Made by a program: the position numbers and the translations under genes. The notes beneath the pieces were generated by a model, which saw nothing but the letters and a program-made list of their open reading frames with translations, had not been told where the DNA came from and did no database searches. From NCBI GenBank assembly GCA_032629725.1, contig JAFEVB010000010.1, forward strand, positions 806,001 through 870,000: 64,000 nt of DNA. The letters are read 5' to 3'. The stretch is from Gremmenia infestans (Eukaryota; Ascomycota; Leotiomycetes; Helotiales; Hamatocanthoscyphaceae). Below are positions 33,299 through 44,655 of this stretch, in pieces. Numbering within the stretch: the first letter of the stretch is position 1; each line of letters opens with the position of its first letter.

Positions 33299-34895
33299 GT
33301 CCAGCGAGTGAGGTGTACATGCTGGAAAGCGTGGATAATCGATGTTTTGTTTGATATCTCTCGGGTGGTCGTGTTAAGACATCTCGGATGCTTGAGTCCC
33401 TTTCCCGAAACAGTGCCAGCGCACTCCAGGCGGCTTCAACTTGCCTCTTTTCTCATTTTCTCATTTTCTCCCGTTTGCCGTTCCCTGCATGAGATCTTTT
33501 TCCCGTGTGCAATATTCATCATACCTATATTTATCATGTCTCCTCTTCCCTTCCATTCTCTCTTCTTTCTCTCTTCACGCTGGTCGTCACCACCAAACAC
33601 AAGTACACTTTTGTTCCTCCATCTTCCCACCCAGGAACCTTGAAAGGCCTTATTTCAGGATCTAAAGATCCTACTGTCTTTTACGTTGCTCTCTCTCTTC
33701 TTTACACAACACTGTGACTCAAAACAAGAAAATTTTCTCTTCCAAACGAAAGGGCTTGCCATTGTATTAGGGAAGGGACACACTCAGCGCAAAAAGGTCA
33801 TGCTCCAGGTTTTGCCGAGAAAACAACAATTTTGGTGCGGGTTGTGGGACCTAGATATAGGCAGGACAAGTAGGCAATTCGCCAGGATACCGCTCGACAA
33901 ACCCTGCTTGGGTCCTTTTATCTTCACACATGCCCAAACACATTCCCCGGACATGAATGAGTATCGACACTACCGCAATGCACCTTCTCCAACTCATCAC
34001 AGTCTCTCAACGATATGTGCTTGGTGGACAGGAATGACGTCCAAAGAAACCTACAAACGGAAGAGAATTCGAAGACCATGTGCGAGTAAGTGCCCCTTCA
34101 TTTTGAGTTCTGACTAGAGAGCTAATCATCCCAGTACCACACGTTGCTCTGTGTGTACGGAGGTAGCGTCATTCAGCAAGTTATGAGCGCCCATTTCCAT
34201 CTATTCTGTCTGTATGGGAGAAGCTCAAACCGTCAGGCTCCACAATCCCTTCTTTTCGACGTGGAATAAACGCCAATTGCGGCGCACTGCCGTATCATAC
34301 TTACTAATAGCAGTATGGAGAAACGCTTACACTCGTTCGGGATCCAACCTATCCTTATAGTTGGAGAACAATCAAGGTCTTTAACACGCGTGTCCTCCGG
34401 CAGTGACAACATATGGATCGAGCCGGCGCGGGGGACAGACATCTTACGGGATTGACTCTGTCCGCTAAAATACAGATCTCCAGGCACGTCTTCAAGAGTT
34501 TGGCGAGGGACGCCAACGGAATTGCCGCGTCATGCAAGAAAGTACAGCTTCCTAAGAAACACGGCTTACAATGGCTTCAATACCAAAGATATCCTGGGGT
34601 GGTCGAGACTACTTCAAACCGACCGACGTAGAGACCGCAAAGGTGCAGGAAGCTGCACTGAAGAACCAAGGTCGTAGGTCTTGAGGAATCTATCGAGGGA
34701 CTTAAAAAGCATGCTGATGAGATCAGAGAGTCATGTAAAGACCTCCAAGAAGAATTCGAGTGGGTGTTTATGAGTTCCTTGGAACACTCCATGACTTTCG
34801 ATACCGATGCAGAGCGCCGTCACAGACAACAGAATGAGGATATTACCAGTATCATCGGATTGCTTGACAGCATGCTCGTCGACGCGGCAGACGCA

Positions 34896-34925
34896 CCTGA
34901 GCATCCCGAGCCTGAGCATCCCGAG
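34896..34925 (+). repeat. 15-nt tandem duplication
   Basis: CCTGAGCATCCCGAG occurs twice head to tail. In the plus-strand patch it encodes PEHPE repeats. Confidence 0.85.
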
Positions 34926-36124
34926 GGTCCTCCACCATTCCACCATGTCCCAGACCATCGAATACACAACACAATCGCTGTGTTGGTGCAGTGCTTTGAC
35001 TTTAGCTGAGCCTGCCTGTTTGTAGGACTGTATTGATACATACATAATGGGTTCGGAAGGCGCTTTGAAGCTTGATACCGAGGAAGCTGGAGATGAGGAG
35101 GAAGCTGGAGAGGAGGAATTTGGAGATGAGAAGGATGGCGCTTAACGGACTGGTACAACCAACTTGACGAAGCACATGGTAGCGGATCGGATAAGAAATG
35201 TGTTTGCAGCAGGACCTTTACCCAGACCCCGCGTGTCCGCGAGGATAGCGAGCTCTTGGAGAAAGAACGAATAAGCGACATGCCTAAAAAAGGCAGAAGA
35301 GATGAGGGATATACATACGACTATCGATCGATACACACCTACTCCATCCTTCCTCGCATGGCATTCACGTCATTCCACAACTTAGCAACTTTGTAGTCAA
35401 ATCACCAGAACGACACAGGAACCAGGAGACCTAAGAAGACGCACCATGGTTCCAGCAGGGTATAGTTGGCAGGATCCTTCGCGCTGGGAGCCTGTGAATA
35501 GGAACCCGAAGCGGCCACAAGCACTGCATCACCTCCTCGAACATCATCTTTGAAGACGGCATCATGAACACTGCAAAGGGCACAAGTACCTCGTCTCGAT
35601 CTGCCAAGAAGCACAACCATTCTCTGTCCAACCTCGACTCCGGTGTCGATTGTTCTACCCCCGCCATTGCCCCTAACAGGGCTAAGCTAGGCGGAAGATG
35701 GTCGAGGAGGAAGATGGTATGATAGCAAGCTTGCTCATCATCCTACAGCAACACCTGATGGCATCTCGATATTGTTTCAAGATACCGATCAAATCCCTTC
35801 ATATCACGTCAAAGAGAATCTTGCTATTACTAGCTAGTCTTCTAATGTCTTCTATGGACCTTGGCCTAAGATCCTTCTTCGAATAACCCGATTATCACAA
35901 ACTAGCGAAAGTCAGTCCGACTATAAGTATGCCAACAAATGCTTCGCAATATCACGATTATAATGCGCGAGATCCCTTCGAAGAGAGCCGAACTTCTAGA
36001 CTGAATGCGCATGGATTGTAGACGATATCTGGAACTTCGTGAAGCTCTACGAACAGCTACGCTCCCCGAAATCCTATACCGAGACTAAGTATGGAGAGTT
36101 CTCCGTTTCACTCTGCAATGCGAA

Positions 36125-36172
36125 ACCTTATTAAGAAACGACCTTATTAAGGAACGACCTTATTAAGAAACG
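36125..36172 (+). repeat. Short tandem repeat, three copies of about 16 nt
   Basis: ACCTTATTAAGAAACG and two near-identical neighbours (one with GGAACG) occur in tandem. It is non-coding. Confidence 0.85.
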
Positions 36173-36363
36173 CGGATCAGGTGGTACTACAAAGGAACAA
36201 TACTGGGTCGAGGAAGGGTATATTTGGCGAGTCGGGAAGGCTTACCTCAAACGCCAATTCGAGTTGATCCTGTGATCAAGTTGAAGATGGTGATCAAGGC
36301 TGAAGGGCTGAGTTGTCTCCTACTGGGTAAATCAAAAGCTGAAGACCATAACGAAGATCCAGT

Positions 36364-36388
36364 CTATCTCTATCTCTATCTCTATCTC
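36364..36388 (+). repeat. TATCTC microsatellite
   Basis: Four tandem CTATCT/TATCTC hexanucleotides form a simple-sequence repeat inside the gene-free stretch. Confidence 0.9.
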
Positions 36389-37052
36389 ATGGAGACGTCG
36401 TGAACCTCCTTCGAGAGCGAAGCTATTTACATATACCTGGAAGGAGGGAAGGTGGAGCGTTCTACAAGTTAGAGAGAATGGATTTGCTTGTGGATATAGA
36501 GGGAGGACGTATACGGCGCGTAGGAGGGGGCTTTAAAGGCGGCAGAGGAAGGGAGAGGGGGAAGGAGGAAGGGGAGGGAAGGAGGATATAGGAGGCCTCA
36601 ATATTAGCTGGCAGGGAGGGAAAAGAGAACTGGACACTTTAGGGATACTCTTGCCTTATCTACGGAGTTTTTCCCCTAGCGTAATCATCTACTTATTTGA
36701 AATCCCTCATATCATTTTCTTACGCTTCTTAAATACAAGAAGAATCAAATCACGGTACCTTTTAATGAATATATAGTCATAATACTTTCAAGAAGTGCAC
36801 GAAGTATATCTTCTTCTAAAATTAGACAAGCGACGGGAATAGTTCTCGGAGATATGATCCATATAGTACGGAATAACGCGGAGTTGACCGCTCCGCCTCG
36901 GCTTAGAATATACAACCGAAAGCGGAGTATGACGTGGGGGCGTGACGCTAGCCTTGGACCCTGAATGAATCTTACTTCAAAGCTTCCTCTTAGATCGTTC
37001 GAACCTCAAGAACAAACAAATAAAGATGCGCCTTCAATAACATTATCCCTAA

Positions 37053-38008
37053 ATGGCTGTATATATCTTCGCGACCAAGACGGCTGGTCGAGTCCTTGTG
37101 CGCCGGTCACATCTGCCAAATCCAAGTAGACAGTCCAAAAGATACAACCAAACAAAAGCTCCAACTACGGGACCACCAAAACCGGACCCCGCCAATGCAA
37201 CATCCATTCCCGTCCCAAACACCATCGCGGCTCTGCCACCACTATCTCGGCCATTATGGCAGCGACTAGGCCCGTTGTCAAGGGGCTTTGAAGCGTACGG
37301 CAGGAGTCAGAGGAAACGTCCTCTGACGACGCAGTTCTGGAGCTCGTTGGTTGTGTTTTTCCTAGGCGATTTGTCCGCGCAGAGTATCACCGACGAGGAA
37401 TATAACCCCGCCAGATCGCTGCGAGCGATACTTATCGGTGCGGGGGCTTCTATACCAAGTTATAAATGGTAAGTAAATAGATGTATAAACTTAATTCTAC
37501 CCAAACCAACCATAGCCCATCTACAGACAGACAAACAGACAAAGACTAACTATATTTTTCTTCTTCTTTCCACAGGTTCCTATTCCTCGGAAACAGCTTC
37601 AACTACCCCTCGAAAGCCCTCTCCCTAGCCACCAAAGTCATCGTCAACCAAGCCCTCTTCACCCCCATCAACAACTCCTACTTCTTCGGCGCCCAAGCCC
37701 TGCTAACCGGCGACTCGCTGCCCGAAGTCTGGGAACGCATTAAGAGAACCGTACCACCGTCTATGCTCAACAGCCTGAAAGTGTGGCCCGCGGTCACGGC
37801 GTTTAATTTTACATTTATAGAGGCGCAGTATAGGAGTGTGTTTGCGGGGTTCATTGCGATTGGGTGGCAGACTTATCTTAGTTATTTGAATCGGACCGCT
37901 GAGATGGAGGAGGCGGTGACGAGGATGAGGGCGGCGGGCGTGGATGCTGGGAAGGAGGATGTTGTGGCTGGGGGTGGGGTGGTAGGAAAGGTGGGAGTTG
38001 GGGCGTAG
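37053..38008 (+). CDS. Mpv17/PMP22 family integral membrane protein
   Basis: Two exons, 37053..37468 and 37576..38008, give 282 residues; the 107-nt intron is GTAAGT...CACAG and splits a Trp codon (YKW-FLFLGN). The N-terminal roughly 40 residues are basic and hydroxylated without acids (MAVYIFATKTAGRVLVRR), which fits a mitochondrial presequence. The Mpv17/PMP22 domain follows: a conserved TTQFWSSLVVFFLGDLSAQS, then RSLRAILIGAGASIPSYKWF, NQALFTPINNSYFFGAQALL and the family signature LKVWPAVTAFNFTFIEAQYR with VFAGFIAIGWQTYLSYLN near the end. The family includes yeast Sym1 and human MPV17 (inner mitochondrial membrane channel-like) and peroxisomal PMP22. The presequence favours the mitochondrion. 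The C-terminus is Gly/Val-rich. Confidence 0.95.
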
Positions 38009-38906
38009 ATTGGAGGGCGTTGGTCGCGTGCATTGGGATAGATGGGATACAGACGGGTTATACCTTGCATAGATTTGATGGCGTTTTGGGAATAGACTTC
38101 GGGATGAACTTTGGGATAAACTTTGGGATAGATTAGGATAGACGAGATACATGCAGCATATAAAGATTTCATTCTTTCCATTCTCTCAAAGCCGTTTTGA
38201 ATCCTCCGATCCCTTCCTTCCCATCCTTCCCAGTACCTGAACGCATTCTTGTCTCCATACAACGCGGCGGATCGGGTCAGATGGTTTCTGCCGCTGTACG
38301 GGAATGACCGTCTTCTGTGCCTCGTCCTATTATAAAGAACTACTTTCCCCAGTCCTTATCTTCTAAAGAAGCTAGTTGCCTAAATAATAAATATCTCTAC
38401 CAAGGACAAATAACCCGCCTCTATTACTACAAGCAAAGAGTTCAAATTCCCCTTTTGAAAAGTTCTGAAAATTGAGCCATCTCATGTTAAGACTTACGCA
38501 ATAGCGGGAGGATCCGCGGGTTACTTGAGAAAACCAGGCGGGGTTAAGGTAGGTACTATAGCTTATGCTATATACTTACTCATCGTCTCGGTCCCAGATA
38601 TAGCATATACATGAATTGACTGAGTGGGGTAGGTTACTTGTTATTTATAAGTGAAATAGAAGGGAATAGTAGATTTACTTGTTTTAGAGATTATGTCCCC
38701 CCTTGTCTAGTGAAACTGCATTAACGCCGGATCCATATCTCTTTAGTCTTGTGCTACTGCAATCATATACATAAGCTCTGGACTTTGATAGTATAAAGCC
38801 ACTCTATTTCCCATCTCAAACCCCCAATTCAAACATCCTCTATTCATCCCATCCCATTCCATCCCGCCCTATCCATCCATCCATCTTTACCCAGCCCTCC
38901 CCAAAC
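38009..38906. other. Intergenic region
   Basis: About 900 nt. Just after the Mpv17 gene a repeated GGGATAxACTTT-type motif occurs (about 38095-38135). Before the isochorismatase-like gene the sequence is CATCC-rich (38860-38890). I see no coding frame with support. Confidence 0.5.
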
Positions 38907-39718
38907 ATGTCTCCCCCACTGCACACAGCAATCCTCCTAATCGACCCCTAGAACGACTTCCTGCACCCCTCCGGAAAACTGCACTCCCTCCTCGCCACCT
39001 CCCTCACCGCCAAAAACACCATCGCGCACCTGCGCACCCTGGTATCCACCGCGCGCGCCCACAGCCTACCCATCTACTACGGTTTGCACCAGCAGGTGCG
39101 TCCGGGATTTCTGGCCGGCTAGAAGCATGCGTCGCCGCTGCAGGAGAGCCAGAAGGCGAGCGTGGCTTTCGAGGAGGGCAGTTGGGGCGTGCGGGTGCTG
39201 GAGGGTCTGGAGCCGGATGTAGAGGCGGGGGATGTGGTGGTTAGTAAGCATTGGAGTAGTAGGTATGTATGTGTTGGAAAATGTGTAGGGGGTGGAGGGA
39301 GTTGTTGCAATCAGTCATTTCATGAATAGGTTGGCCATGGACTAATGGCATAACGCAGTTCGTTCCAGAACACGGATCTGGACTATCAGTTGAGACAGCG
39401 GGATATTACGAATCTTGTTTTCGGGGGCGTGACTGCGAATACGTGTCTTGATAGTACGGCGCGTTATGCGTATGAATTGTGAGTACTAGCTGTTTACCTG
39501 TTATCCTTTGAACAGGAGATAAGAGGATATGGATGATATCTGGATGGGGGAATGGAAGCTTACTTGTGTTTACATACAGAGGCTACGATGTTACAATGCT
39601 CTCGGACTCCACGGCTGGCTTCACGAACGAAGCAACGGACGCTGCGACGGAGTTGATCTGGCCGCCCTTCGCACATGAGGTTATGACGGTTGGGGAGTGG
39701 AAGACGAGCATCGCTTGA
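38907..39718 (+). pseudogene. Isochorismatase-family hydrolase, intact except for two in-frame TAG codons
   Basis: Three exons with good splice sites (38907..39262, 39359..39478, 39580..39718) make one 204-codon frame. It begins MSPPLHTAILLIDP, the strand carrying the catalytic Asp, and continues with FEEGSWGVRVLEGLEPDV, VVVSKHWSSR (the Lys region), then NLVFGGVTANTCLDSTARYA with the nucleophile-region Cys, and ends GYDVTMLSDSTAGFTNEATD. That is the complete isochorismatase-like fold (PF00857) at normal length. Two codons are TAG: 38949-38951, where the motif DPQNDF expects Gln, and 39120-39122, where GWKHASP expects Trp. Nothing else is broken: frame and splice sites are intact. The simplest reading is a recently inactivated gene. 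Stop readthrough or RNA editing are alternatives treated in the findings. Family members hydrolyse isochorismate or related amides. Confidence 0.85.
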
Positions 39719-39828
39719 CTGATACTGTGAGTGAAAAGAATGGGGGTTCAAGCTGGTTGTGCAGTTGAATCTTCCAACAGCAATGCAATGAAGGAAGATG
39801 TTTTCCTATTGATGATCAATTAAGATTA

Positions 39829-41145
39829 TTAGATTGAAAATGCGCCATCTTCCCGATCATCCTGCCAAGAACCATGACATACTTCCAGCCAATTCTTCGG
39901 CATACCATTCATACCCAGATTTCCTTTGCCTCCCCTCAGAAACAGCATCTGGTTAATCCCATTCAGATGGATCTCGAATTCTCCCAAGTTATCCCCGCCG
40001 ACCTTGCATTGCATGCCCAGTTAGTTCTCGTACATCATCACACGTGTGAGTGAAGAGGGATAGGGTGTAGATTAGAGTAAGTAAAGGACTTACATTAAAG
40101 TAAAGTAGTATGAATGCAACCATCATCATCTGATCGCTGACAGCCTCAAACGGATCATCCATATTCTCATTCGCAAGTCGTATTGTCTGTCCCTTGAGTC
40201 GCAAGAGCGCAGAGCGGTCGGTCATTGGTTGTCTCCTGTCTAGATGTACCGCTGCGACTAGGAGCGTGGCGTAGAATAGCGTGGTGTGGTTCAGGGCGTA
40301 TGGTAACCATGCCATTCGGGGCGATGTCTCTGTCAATGAGTCGTCGAGGTAGCTCAGCCAAGGTGCAAGTCTCATGGCAACTATGCGGTATACGTAGTAA
40401 GCACATATATCTCTCTCTGTTCATCTAGGGAATATTATGGGTAGTAGGCCGGACTAGCTAGACTTACAATATTGCACAAGAAGTTGCGTCAATACAGGCT
40501 CGCCCGTACTAGTATCAGACGGCAAGCTCGAAAAGGGATCCATGCCACCCAAGAAGGTCAAGTCGAGCTTCGTTCCCAGCCCACTTGCCACGTTGGGCGA
40601 CTTTGGACGGACGAGGAGTGATTGTGTCGCCATATTCATACTCCTGCTATGACCCAAGCCCAGAGGAGGCAATTGTTCAGTGATACGTTCCCAGCTAGCC
40701 TCGTCCTCCGCTATACCCGGGAGGAAGATGTGGCTCGCATCGGCGTTATGCGCAGGAGATGCATATGCTTCTTCACCCGGGGGATCAAGGGCGAGATCTT
40801 GGCTTGCTACTGCTAGGGCATCGATAGATTCTGGCGTAAGAGTAACCTCAGTACCGCTAACAACCCTTCTCATCCGGGAATTTCGAGGATGTTGTCTGCA
40901 TGCGGTAACGAAGGGATGTTAGTAATTGGTCAGTCAAAAATAAAAGGTGAGGAAGGGGAAAGCACTCACGGCGGCGTCATGTATGTGCATTTCTGGGGTA
41001 CACCTCTTGCGGTGCAGTCATGGCATGGGGTTCGACGATCACATTTCTGCTTGCGCCGATGGCATTCGATACATGAGAGCAAGACACGATTCCGCGGCTT
41101 CTTGGATTGACTAGCACTAGCTTTTGAAATAATATTGTTCTCCAT
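39829..41145 (-). CDS. Zn2Cys6 transcription factor (short C-terminus)
   Basis: Four exons on the minus strand, 40970..41145, 40468..40895, 40094..40380 and 39829..40002, give 354 residues, all junctions in frame. The binuclear zinc cluster is at residues 25-53 (C25, C28, C35, C41, C44, C53; CIECHRRKQKCDRR), starting the protein. A variable linker follows, then the fungal transcription factor region: LTQLLVQYFAMRLAPWLSYL, LPYALNHTTLFYATLLVAAV, MVAFILLYFN and NLGEFEIHLNGINQMLFLRG. Such regulators normally run to 450-700 residues, so this one stops early, 110 nt from the convergent isochorismatase-like pseudogene. It may be C-terminally truncated, or a further exon may have been missed. It presumably binds DNA in the nucleus; targets are unknown. 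Confidence 0.85.
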
Positions 41146-42949
41146 TATACTTCGTATTGATATTATGGTGAGTTTGTCGCGTCTGATTCTGAGTAATTTG
41201 ATACATTGTATTTCGGCCTCAGGACTCTGTCTTTTAAATGGTATTCTGCTGGCTGGCTAGCTGGCTGGCTCATGGAACTCCTGCTTAGGAATTGATGCTA
41301 TTGCTAATTGTCGATTGTAGCTGTGTATGTTGCTGAGTCAGGTTTCTGGAAGAAGCTTTGCATGTGCATCGCGGGAGGTGGCATCGGCGTTTATGCAGCT
41401 TTTGATTTGTCAGCGGATTCGTTGAAATCAAACGGAGCTGCTGAGCTGAGCATTGGATTGCTTGGCCTTGCCAGCATGGACATTGAGTTTTTACGGAACT
41501 GTGATTCAGCTGATTCGCCAAAGATTTTCTGTATTGCCAGGCACAACAAATCAATAAGCTCGCACTCGTCTCAGGTATTTAGTTTCGAATATTTAAAGCA
41601 AGATTCGAAGTTTAGAAGCCTCCTACGCATTTTACATTTTCATCAGAAGGTCCGAAACTCTGATCTTCTGCCTGATATGTATGTGAAAATAACTTTATAG
41701 AATCGCTCGCCGAGCACTGTGTGGCTCGGTGTTAAGAGCTAGATGATTAGGATATACATATGTCCTTCAGTTAGTCAACGCGGATAGATAACGCTTTGCC
41801 CACTATTTCAAAGATGCAAAAGAACGATAAAAGAACTACGTATGTAGGGACATACTCGAGCATAAGCCACAGGAGAATAACGGGGCATCTATAATCGTAT
41901 CATGGAAGCAATCCCAAATATCCTGTCAGATATCTGTTGGCCGCTATTTACAAATTATTTTTTCGTGGGTATCGGGTATCATGAGCAGAAAGGGGTTTAT
42001 TCAATTACCCCTTTTTGGTAACCGAGCCCGTCTCTATAGCGACTACAGGACCCTTGTATTTAAGGGACAAGTCCCCTGCAGTTTTGATATCTTCAAAGGC
42101 CAAGGTCCTGACATTATTGTCAGCAGCGACCGGCAAACGAGTCTCGTCAAACTGTGCAACTCCGAGCCTTTTTACTGGCCCCAGTAAGTTATCAGCGACA
42201 CGATCTAAAAGTTAAAATCTTCTTTCACAGCCTAGCGTCAATACGTTATTGTTAAATATAATTTCAAGTGAGGTATTTCAGCCAATCAATGATCCCATCC
42301 CTCACAATTCTTTTCAACCGTTGGTGTCCCGTTATATGCCTTCCACGATGACCCCAAGGCTAAAGATAACTCACCGCCAGATTTTCGATTCCCTACCTAT
42401 ATCACACATGCACATCGATAGCTTTCAAGCATTGCGACTGCAGCATCTCGTAAGCTGACAAAGACACACGAGACTGTGAACCCTTCAACAGACCAATTGC
42501 AACAGCTCAACATCGGCCACATAATTTGCACGCACAGTATGATAGCTTTTATATTAAAGGTTGCTATTTGTGGCAAGATACGCGTTGGATATTGGGGTCT
42601 GCCTTTCCTAAGAACCTCTATATCTGGTGTTGCTGACAGGCTGGCAATTGTACTACCCCAGCTGCGGGAAGGACCGCCTTGGATAAAGTTTAAAGCTTAG
42701 ATGATAGGGTCCACGATATGGTATGGTCTCAGCTGCTTACACCTTTTACTTGAAAACGAGGGGTCATGGGCGCAATTACTATATGTGTAGTACACAGATA
42801 TGCGGAAGTAATGGGATTTGGAAGCAAATAAGTATAAATTTCGCTGCTTCCCCAGAAAAATTGTAAGATGAATACCCAGGACTCCCCATTACTCCTTTCA
42901 CCGCTTCGGAACTCATAACAAGATTTGACAAGTCAAAGCCCGTACAACC
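41146..42949. other. Gene-free stretch
   Basis: About 1.8 kb. The longest frame (41308-41700, 130 codons) has no motif and overlaps an opposite-strand frame. A short CTGG tandem tract lies at 41248-41271. I see nothing else worth naming. Confidence 0.5.
41248..41271 (+). repeat. CTGG/CTAG tetranucleotide tract
   Basis: GCTGGCTGGCTAGCTGGCTG forms a simple-sequence tract in the upstream region of the zinc-cluster gene. Confidence 0.85.
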
Positions 42950-44067
42950 ATGACAGTTTATCCCCAATCTGTACGTCGCTTCACCCCTTCCAGCTGATAT
43001 TGTCTGCTAATTTGTCTCTACAGCTTCGAGGACACTCAAATGTGCCAGATATCCTGGCTGGAATAATCATTCCTGGAGTCGTGTCCAGCTTCATTGTGGT
43101 TAGCCGCTTCTACTCCCGTTTCTTGCTTAGGAACTGGGGCTGGGATGATGGTTTCATACTCATAGCATGGCTTTGCTCCATTGCAGTGATCGCCCTCGTT
43201 GGAGTCGAAACTCAATACGGCCTTGGACACAAACACAAAGATATCCCATCGAGGTTTCAAGCCATCGCAATTCAAGTCTCCTTTGGTACAATATTTACCT
43301 ACCAACTATGCCTCATTCTCACCAAACTCAGTATCCTCTTCTTCTACCTTCGGATTCTGAAGCTCGATCTGCAAAGGATCCTCATCTGGTCTACAGTGGG
43401 CTTCGTCTGTCTGTACGGCGCGGTTCTTCTGCCGATGTCTTTCTTCGTTTGCAATCCCCAGACTCGCCACTACGAGTTTGATATTGAAGTGGGACAATGC
43501 TTTCAGTACTACCCCATCATGACCACCTCCGCGATCCTTCACACCACAAGCGATCTGTGGCTTATCGCCTTAGTCGTACCTCACTTGATCAAGATGACTT
43601 TGCCCATGAGACAGAAGTGTGGGCTTGTCTTCGTCCTCACACTTGGTCTCTTTGACGCTTGCGCATCTTTGACGCGCATTTCTGTGGCGTATCAATTCCT
43701 CAATCCAAAACTTGCGCAGTGGGATTCATTTTCATTTGCCATCTGGACCACGCTCGAGACTAGTCTAGGTATAATATGTGCCTCTATACCGATGTTGAAG
43801 CCATTGGTGAGGCAAGTCATGGGCAAAAAGCCGTCTTCGAATCCTCAAGTTATGAGAAATGTGCCGCGAAGTAATGTAGCAAAGGCGGTACCAACAGTTG
43901 GGGGCTCTTTGTGGAATGACGAGCCTTGCGAGACGCAGATGGTACAGACCACTATTACCGCAGCAGGGCTCTCAGTGATTTCTTCAGAGGGCGAGAGGTC
44001 GAAATCAGTGTCTAGCACAGCTCCTCTTACCAACCGTAAGCCCGAGGGCACTTTTTCGGCTGTTTAA
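42950..44067 (+). CDS. Rhodopsin-like (PTH11-type) integral membrane protein
   Basis: The model is join(42950..42970, 43024..44067), 354 residues. The first exon encodes only MTVYPQS, then intron GTACGT...ACAG, phase 0, then LRGHSNVPDILAG. Seven hydrophobic spans are visible: IIIPGVVSSFIVVSRFYSR, DGFILIAWLCSIAVIALVG, VSFGTIFTYQLCLILTKLS, STVGFVCLYGAVLLPMSF, TTSAILHTTSDLWLIALVV, LVFVLTLGLFDACASLTRI and SFAIWTTLETSLGIICASIP. WGWDDGFIL, KLSILFFYLRIL, TSDLWLIALVVPHL and TRISVAYQ are landmarks of the fungal rhodopsin/SAT4 family (PF20684). The C-terminal tail is polar. Some relatives such as PTH11 act in surface sensing during plant infection; others have no known role. Located at the plasma membrane by inference. 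Confidence 0.93.
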
Positions 44068-44655
44068 CCTATTATACACTTTCTATTTTCAGTTTAAAAA
44101 AAAATTCCAAGCGAAGATCGAAATCTAATCAATATGGGGCAATTGGAGCTGACAAATTTGCGACAAGAGCCGGAAACCGAGAGAGTTTATCTTGTGATGA
44201 TTGGGGGTTGCAGGCCGTGCACGCTCCAGCCCCCGCCTCAGCCTTATGGTAGCTTGCACTGCGCTGCTACAAGTAGTGCGAATCTTTAATCTTGCACAAT
44301 GTACTGCAAAGACTCTCGGTTTTATTCTCGAGTTCTTTATAATTTTAACCTGCGATAGTAGAAGTTTTAAATCGCTTTTTTGTTTTTATGTTATTGCAAA
44401 ACATGCTAGAAAGCCTTTTCTGTCTAAAAAGGATACTGTAATTGGGACAAATGTGCCTAGAGTATCTGCCTGTCCCACATTGCTTCACCGAGTTGGCGCT
44501 GCGCCTCCCTAAGCAGGTGATAGAAAACGCCCAAAACGCCAAATAATTAATAATGTGGTTAGCTGAGCAAATACCGTCACATATAAGGCTGCCAATCCCA
44601 ACTACCTTACTCCGTATGCATCAAATGCTTGCATATCCAATCTCAAGAACTCAAC
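44068..44655. other. Intergenic region
   Basis: About 590 nt between two plus-strand genes. I see nothing beyond ordinary flanks. Confidence 0.5.

Larger units (their letters stand above)
33299..37052. other. Gene-free 3.7-kb stretch with decayed coding-like patches
   Basis: There is no complete gene. About 33430-33720 is strongly C/T-rich. On the plus strand at about 34660-35010 one frame reads VVGLEESIEGLKKHADEI then DITSIIGLLDSMLVDAADAP, followed by an acidic segment at 35046-35145 (EEAGDEEEAGEEEFGDE), which looks like pieces of a broken gene. On the minus strand at 35402-35680 another patch reads GVEVGQRMVVLLGRSRRG and YSQAPSAKDPANYTLLEPW. Several short tandem repeats lie at 34896, 36125 and 36364. 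From about 36590 to 36850 the sequence is AT-rich. This suits old, mutated accessory or repeat DNA, but I cannot name the source. Confidence 0.4.

Noticed and set aside
38949..38951. TAG as a splice acceptor rather than a stop in the isochorismatase-like gene
   Set aside because: It would remove the catalytic-Asp strand and no matching upstream exon is visible.
41308..41700. 130-codon plus-strand frame
   Set aside because: No domain, start or splice support, and it overlaps an equally plausible antisense frame.
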